A stretch of 46,268 nt of DNA. Origin: Spirochaetota bacterium (GTDB lineage: Bacteria; Spirochaetota; UBA4802; UB4802). Positions 44,886-46,268 of this stretch are shown one piece after another (position 1 is the first letter of the stretch; each line of letters starts with the position of its first letter). Position numbers and translations under genes: made by a program. The notes below the pieces were generated by a model that did no database searches, had not been told where the DNA came from, and saw only the letters and a program-made list of their open reading frames with translations. The DNA is taken from assembly GCA_026414805.1 (NCBI GenBank), contig JAOAIH010000020.1, forward strand, positions 1 through 46,268, written 5' to 3'.

Positions 44886-44976
44886 GGAAGCGGATGAGAT
44901 CTGGTGGTCTCTGCGGTCTTCAAAACCGTTGGCTGCCTTAAAAAGGCAGTGGCAGGTTCGATTCCTGCCCCTTCCG
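44886..44976 (+). tRNA. selC: tRNA-Sec (anticodon TCA) with irregular acceptor stem
   Basis: The long D arm is GAGATC with GGTCTC (6 bp, loop TGGT), the anticodon stem GCGGT/ACCGT holds the loop CTTCAAA with anticodon TCA, the variable arm is CTGCCT with AGGCAG, and the T arm has GCAGG, TTCGATT, CCTGC. These are the hallmarks of bacterial tRNA-Sec. The 5' acceptor GGAAGCGG expects CCGCTTCC, but the 3' strand reads CCCTTCC, one base shorter, so C6 is bulged or mismatched. Discriminator is G; CCA is not encoded. Confidence 0.9.
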
Positions 44977-44999
44977 CATTTGAGTAAAGGGATAACGCA

Positions 45000-46268
45000 A
45001 TGTACGAACAGATACCACAGGTACAAAAATTGCTTGAAGAGGATGAAATTAAACAGTTCATTGATCAGATTGGTCATCCGTTTGTCGTTGCAGTTATCCG
45101 CGAAACACTTGACCAAATACGAAAAGAATTACTAGCAGGCACCCCGTTTGATTATACGCAGTGTATTGAGGCGATAGCTCATAAATGCAGGGCTCTACGT
45201 ATGGAAAAGCTGCAGCGTGTGATTAATGGCACAGGAATATTGCTGCACACTAACTTAGGGCGAGCGCCTCTTGGCAGTGAGGTACTCTACAGCCTTGTAC
45301 ATAACCTCAGCGCTTATTGCAATCTGGAATACCACATTCCCACTATGAAGCGAGGAAAACGAGGGGGATTTGCCGAAAAGCTTATATGCCTCATCACCGG
45401 TGCAGAAGATGCTCTTATCGTGAACAATAATGCTGCAAGCGTGTTCTTGATACTGCACCATTTTGCAAAGGACAAAGAAGTTATTATATCGCGTGGTGAG
45501 CTTATTCAGATTGGTGGTGGTTTCCGTATTCCTGACATTATGCAACAGGCTGGTTGCCATGTTGTGGAAGTGGGAACTACAAATATTACAGAGCTATCGG
45601 ATTATAAAAAAGCAATTACACAGAATACAGCTGTCATCCTTTCTGCACACCGCTCCAACTTTTATATGAGAGGTTTTACCAACAGCCCCACATTGCAGCA
45701 ACTGGCTTCACTCAAATCAGAGTCTTTAATATTGGTAAAAGACCTTGGAAGCGGCAATCTCATTTTCAACAATGACGATAATGTGGCTTCTGCACTTAAA
45801 TATGCTGATTTAGTGTGTTTTAGCGGTGATAAGCTGCTTGGTGCCTGCCAAGCTGGCATCATTGTTGGCAAAAAAGATTATATTGACACACTGAAAAAAG
45901 ACCCCCTCATGCGCATTATGCGTGTTGATAAAGTAACATACTTCATTCTACAAGAAGTACTCCTTCGCTATGCCAACAACACTCACTATATGCTTCCTAC
46001 ATGGGCTTTGATGAAGCAAGATGTACATGCAATAGATAAAAAAATAAAAAAACTTTTAAAGAAACTGAACACTGAGGTTAAACCATTTATTCACCGTATC
46101 AACTCCAAAACTGCATTTGGTGGTGGCGCAATGCCAGATAAGGTGTTACCCGATTACGGCATAGCCATTGCAATTGATGGCAAAAAAGCCAGTGATATTG
46201 CCACACATATGGTTATGCAACCAATTCCCATCATTGGGTATATTCAAAACGATATGTTTACACTAAAT
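45000..46268 (+). CDS. selA: L-seryl-tRNA(Sec) selenium transferase, 3' partial
   Basis: 423 codons, open to the window edge. SelA converts Ser-tRNA-Sec to Sec-tRNA-Sec with PLP. It has the N-terminal domain (QIPQVQKLLEED onward), then RVINGTGILLHTNLGRAPLG, ALIVNNNAASVFLIL, and the PLP-lysine in FSGDKLLGACQAGIIVG (Lys278). Later GGGAMPDKVLPDYGIAI is also typical. The usual length is about 460-470, so roughly 40-50 residues lie outside. AAGG precedes the ATG, 23 bases after the tRNA. selB probably follows beyond the edge. Confidence 0.93.
   Translation, partial: MYEQIPQVQKLLEEDEIKQFIDQIGHPFVVAVIRETLDQIRKELLAGTPFDYTQCIEAIAHKCRALRMEKLQRVINGTGILLHTNLGRAPLGSEVLYSLVHNLSAYCNLEYHIPTMKRGKRGGFAEKLICLITGAEDALIVNNNAASVFLILHHFAKDKEVIISRGELIQIGGGFRIPDIMQQAGCHVVEVGTTNITELSDYKKAITQNTAVILSAHRSNFYMRGFTNSPTLQQLASLKSESLILVKDLGSGNLIFNNDDNVASALKYADLVCFSGDKLLGACQAGIIVGKKDYIDTLKKDPLMRIMRVDKVTYFILQEVLLRYANNTHYMLPTWALMKQDVHAIDKKIKKLLKKLNTEVKPFIHRINSKTAFGGGAMPDKVLPDYGIAIAIDGKKASDIATHMVMQPIPIIGYIQNDMFTLN

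Larger units (their letters stand above)
512..45177. repeat. Dispersed iterated heptamer GCGATAG (about 25 copies)
   Basis: The heptamer or its complement CTATCGC occurs about 25 times across the window, at 512, 1392, 1819, 5884, 5917, 5943, 12645, 16066, 19896, 19918, 21419, 21485, 25908, 26061, 26234, 28573, 31104, 32328, 33070, 35683, 39159, 40416, 41830, 41899 and 45171. Most copies extend to GCGATAGTWAC or GCGATAGCTC. The two strands carry about 12 and 13 copies. Copies lie inside genes and in spacers. Start and end here mark the first and last copy, not one element. Confidence 0.7.

Overview
This is a 46.3 kb chromosomal stretch of an AT-rich (by eye a little under 40% GC) bacterium with two membranes. 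The diderm assignment rests on exported lipoproteins, a small predicted outer-membrane barrel, PBP1A, a periplasmic N-acetylmuramoyl-L-alanine amidase, a SPOR protein and a diaminopimelate-type wall (dapF). Long TPR proteins, PilZ, exported beta-propeller lipoproteins and selenocysteine use fit an anaerobic or microaerophilic spirochaete-like or deltaproteobacterium-like lineage. I cannot fix the phylum without a search. No phage, integrase or transposase gene is visible. The variable content is toxin-antitoxin modules, REP-like palindromes and decayed genes.

Layout. 1-2733: a metallo-beta-lactamase fold hydrolase cut by the window edge, YidD, and two tandem related TPR/membrane proteins. 2864-3437: a decayed MazEF module. 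3458-12832: two unknowns, a stand-alone Lon N-domain protein, PilZ, a 912-aa SNF2/RapA-type helicase, a 1001-aa acidic TPR membrane protein, an exported tandem CBM48 protein and a small membrane protein. 13031-16615: a lipoprotein propeller/barrel pair, a HepT remnant, and an Lrp regulator with an endonuclease III-like glycosylase. 16995-25297: N-formylglutamate amidohydrolase-like enzyme, VapBC, TrxB, Icd, a broken ferredoxin-nitroreductase, a second VapBC, an FGGY kinase and a nucleotidyltransferase/HEPN pair. 25476-32918: PyrK-like protein, isochorismatase-like hydrolase, PBP1A, DapF, GerMN-like protein, amidase and PgsA, forming a cell-envelope block. 33441-36860: SH3 lipoprotein, RluB-type pseudouridine synthase, SPOR protein, ArgA-like GNAT and an exported unknown. 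37519-43301: HTH/ferredoxin protein, polytopic membrane protein, sulfatase, superoxide dismutase, alpha/beta hydrolase and a membrane protein. 43562-46268: the selenocysteine locus selD, tRNA-Sec and selA (cut by the right edge).

The most interesting biology is at the right end. selD is itself a selenoprotein: codon 23 is TGA at the catalytic position and is followed by a perfect SECIS-like hairpin, so ordinary gene calling loses the first 35 codons. The adjacent tRNA-Sec has all the diagnostic arms but lacks one base in the 3' acceptor strand, leaving C6 bulged or mismatched. The second notable signal is window-wide. The heptamer GCGATAG (either strand) occurs about 25 times, several-fold above composition expectation, usually extended as GCGATAGTWAC or GCGATAGCTC, in genes and spacers and on both strands equally. 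It behaves like a HIP1-type or uptake-type iterated motif. Five toxin-antitoxin loci, two of them decayed, lie within 22.5 kb.
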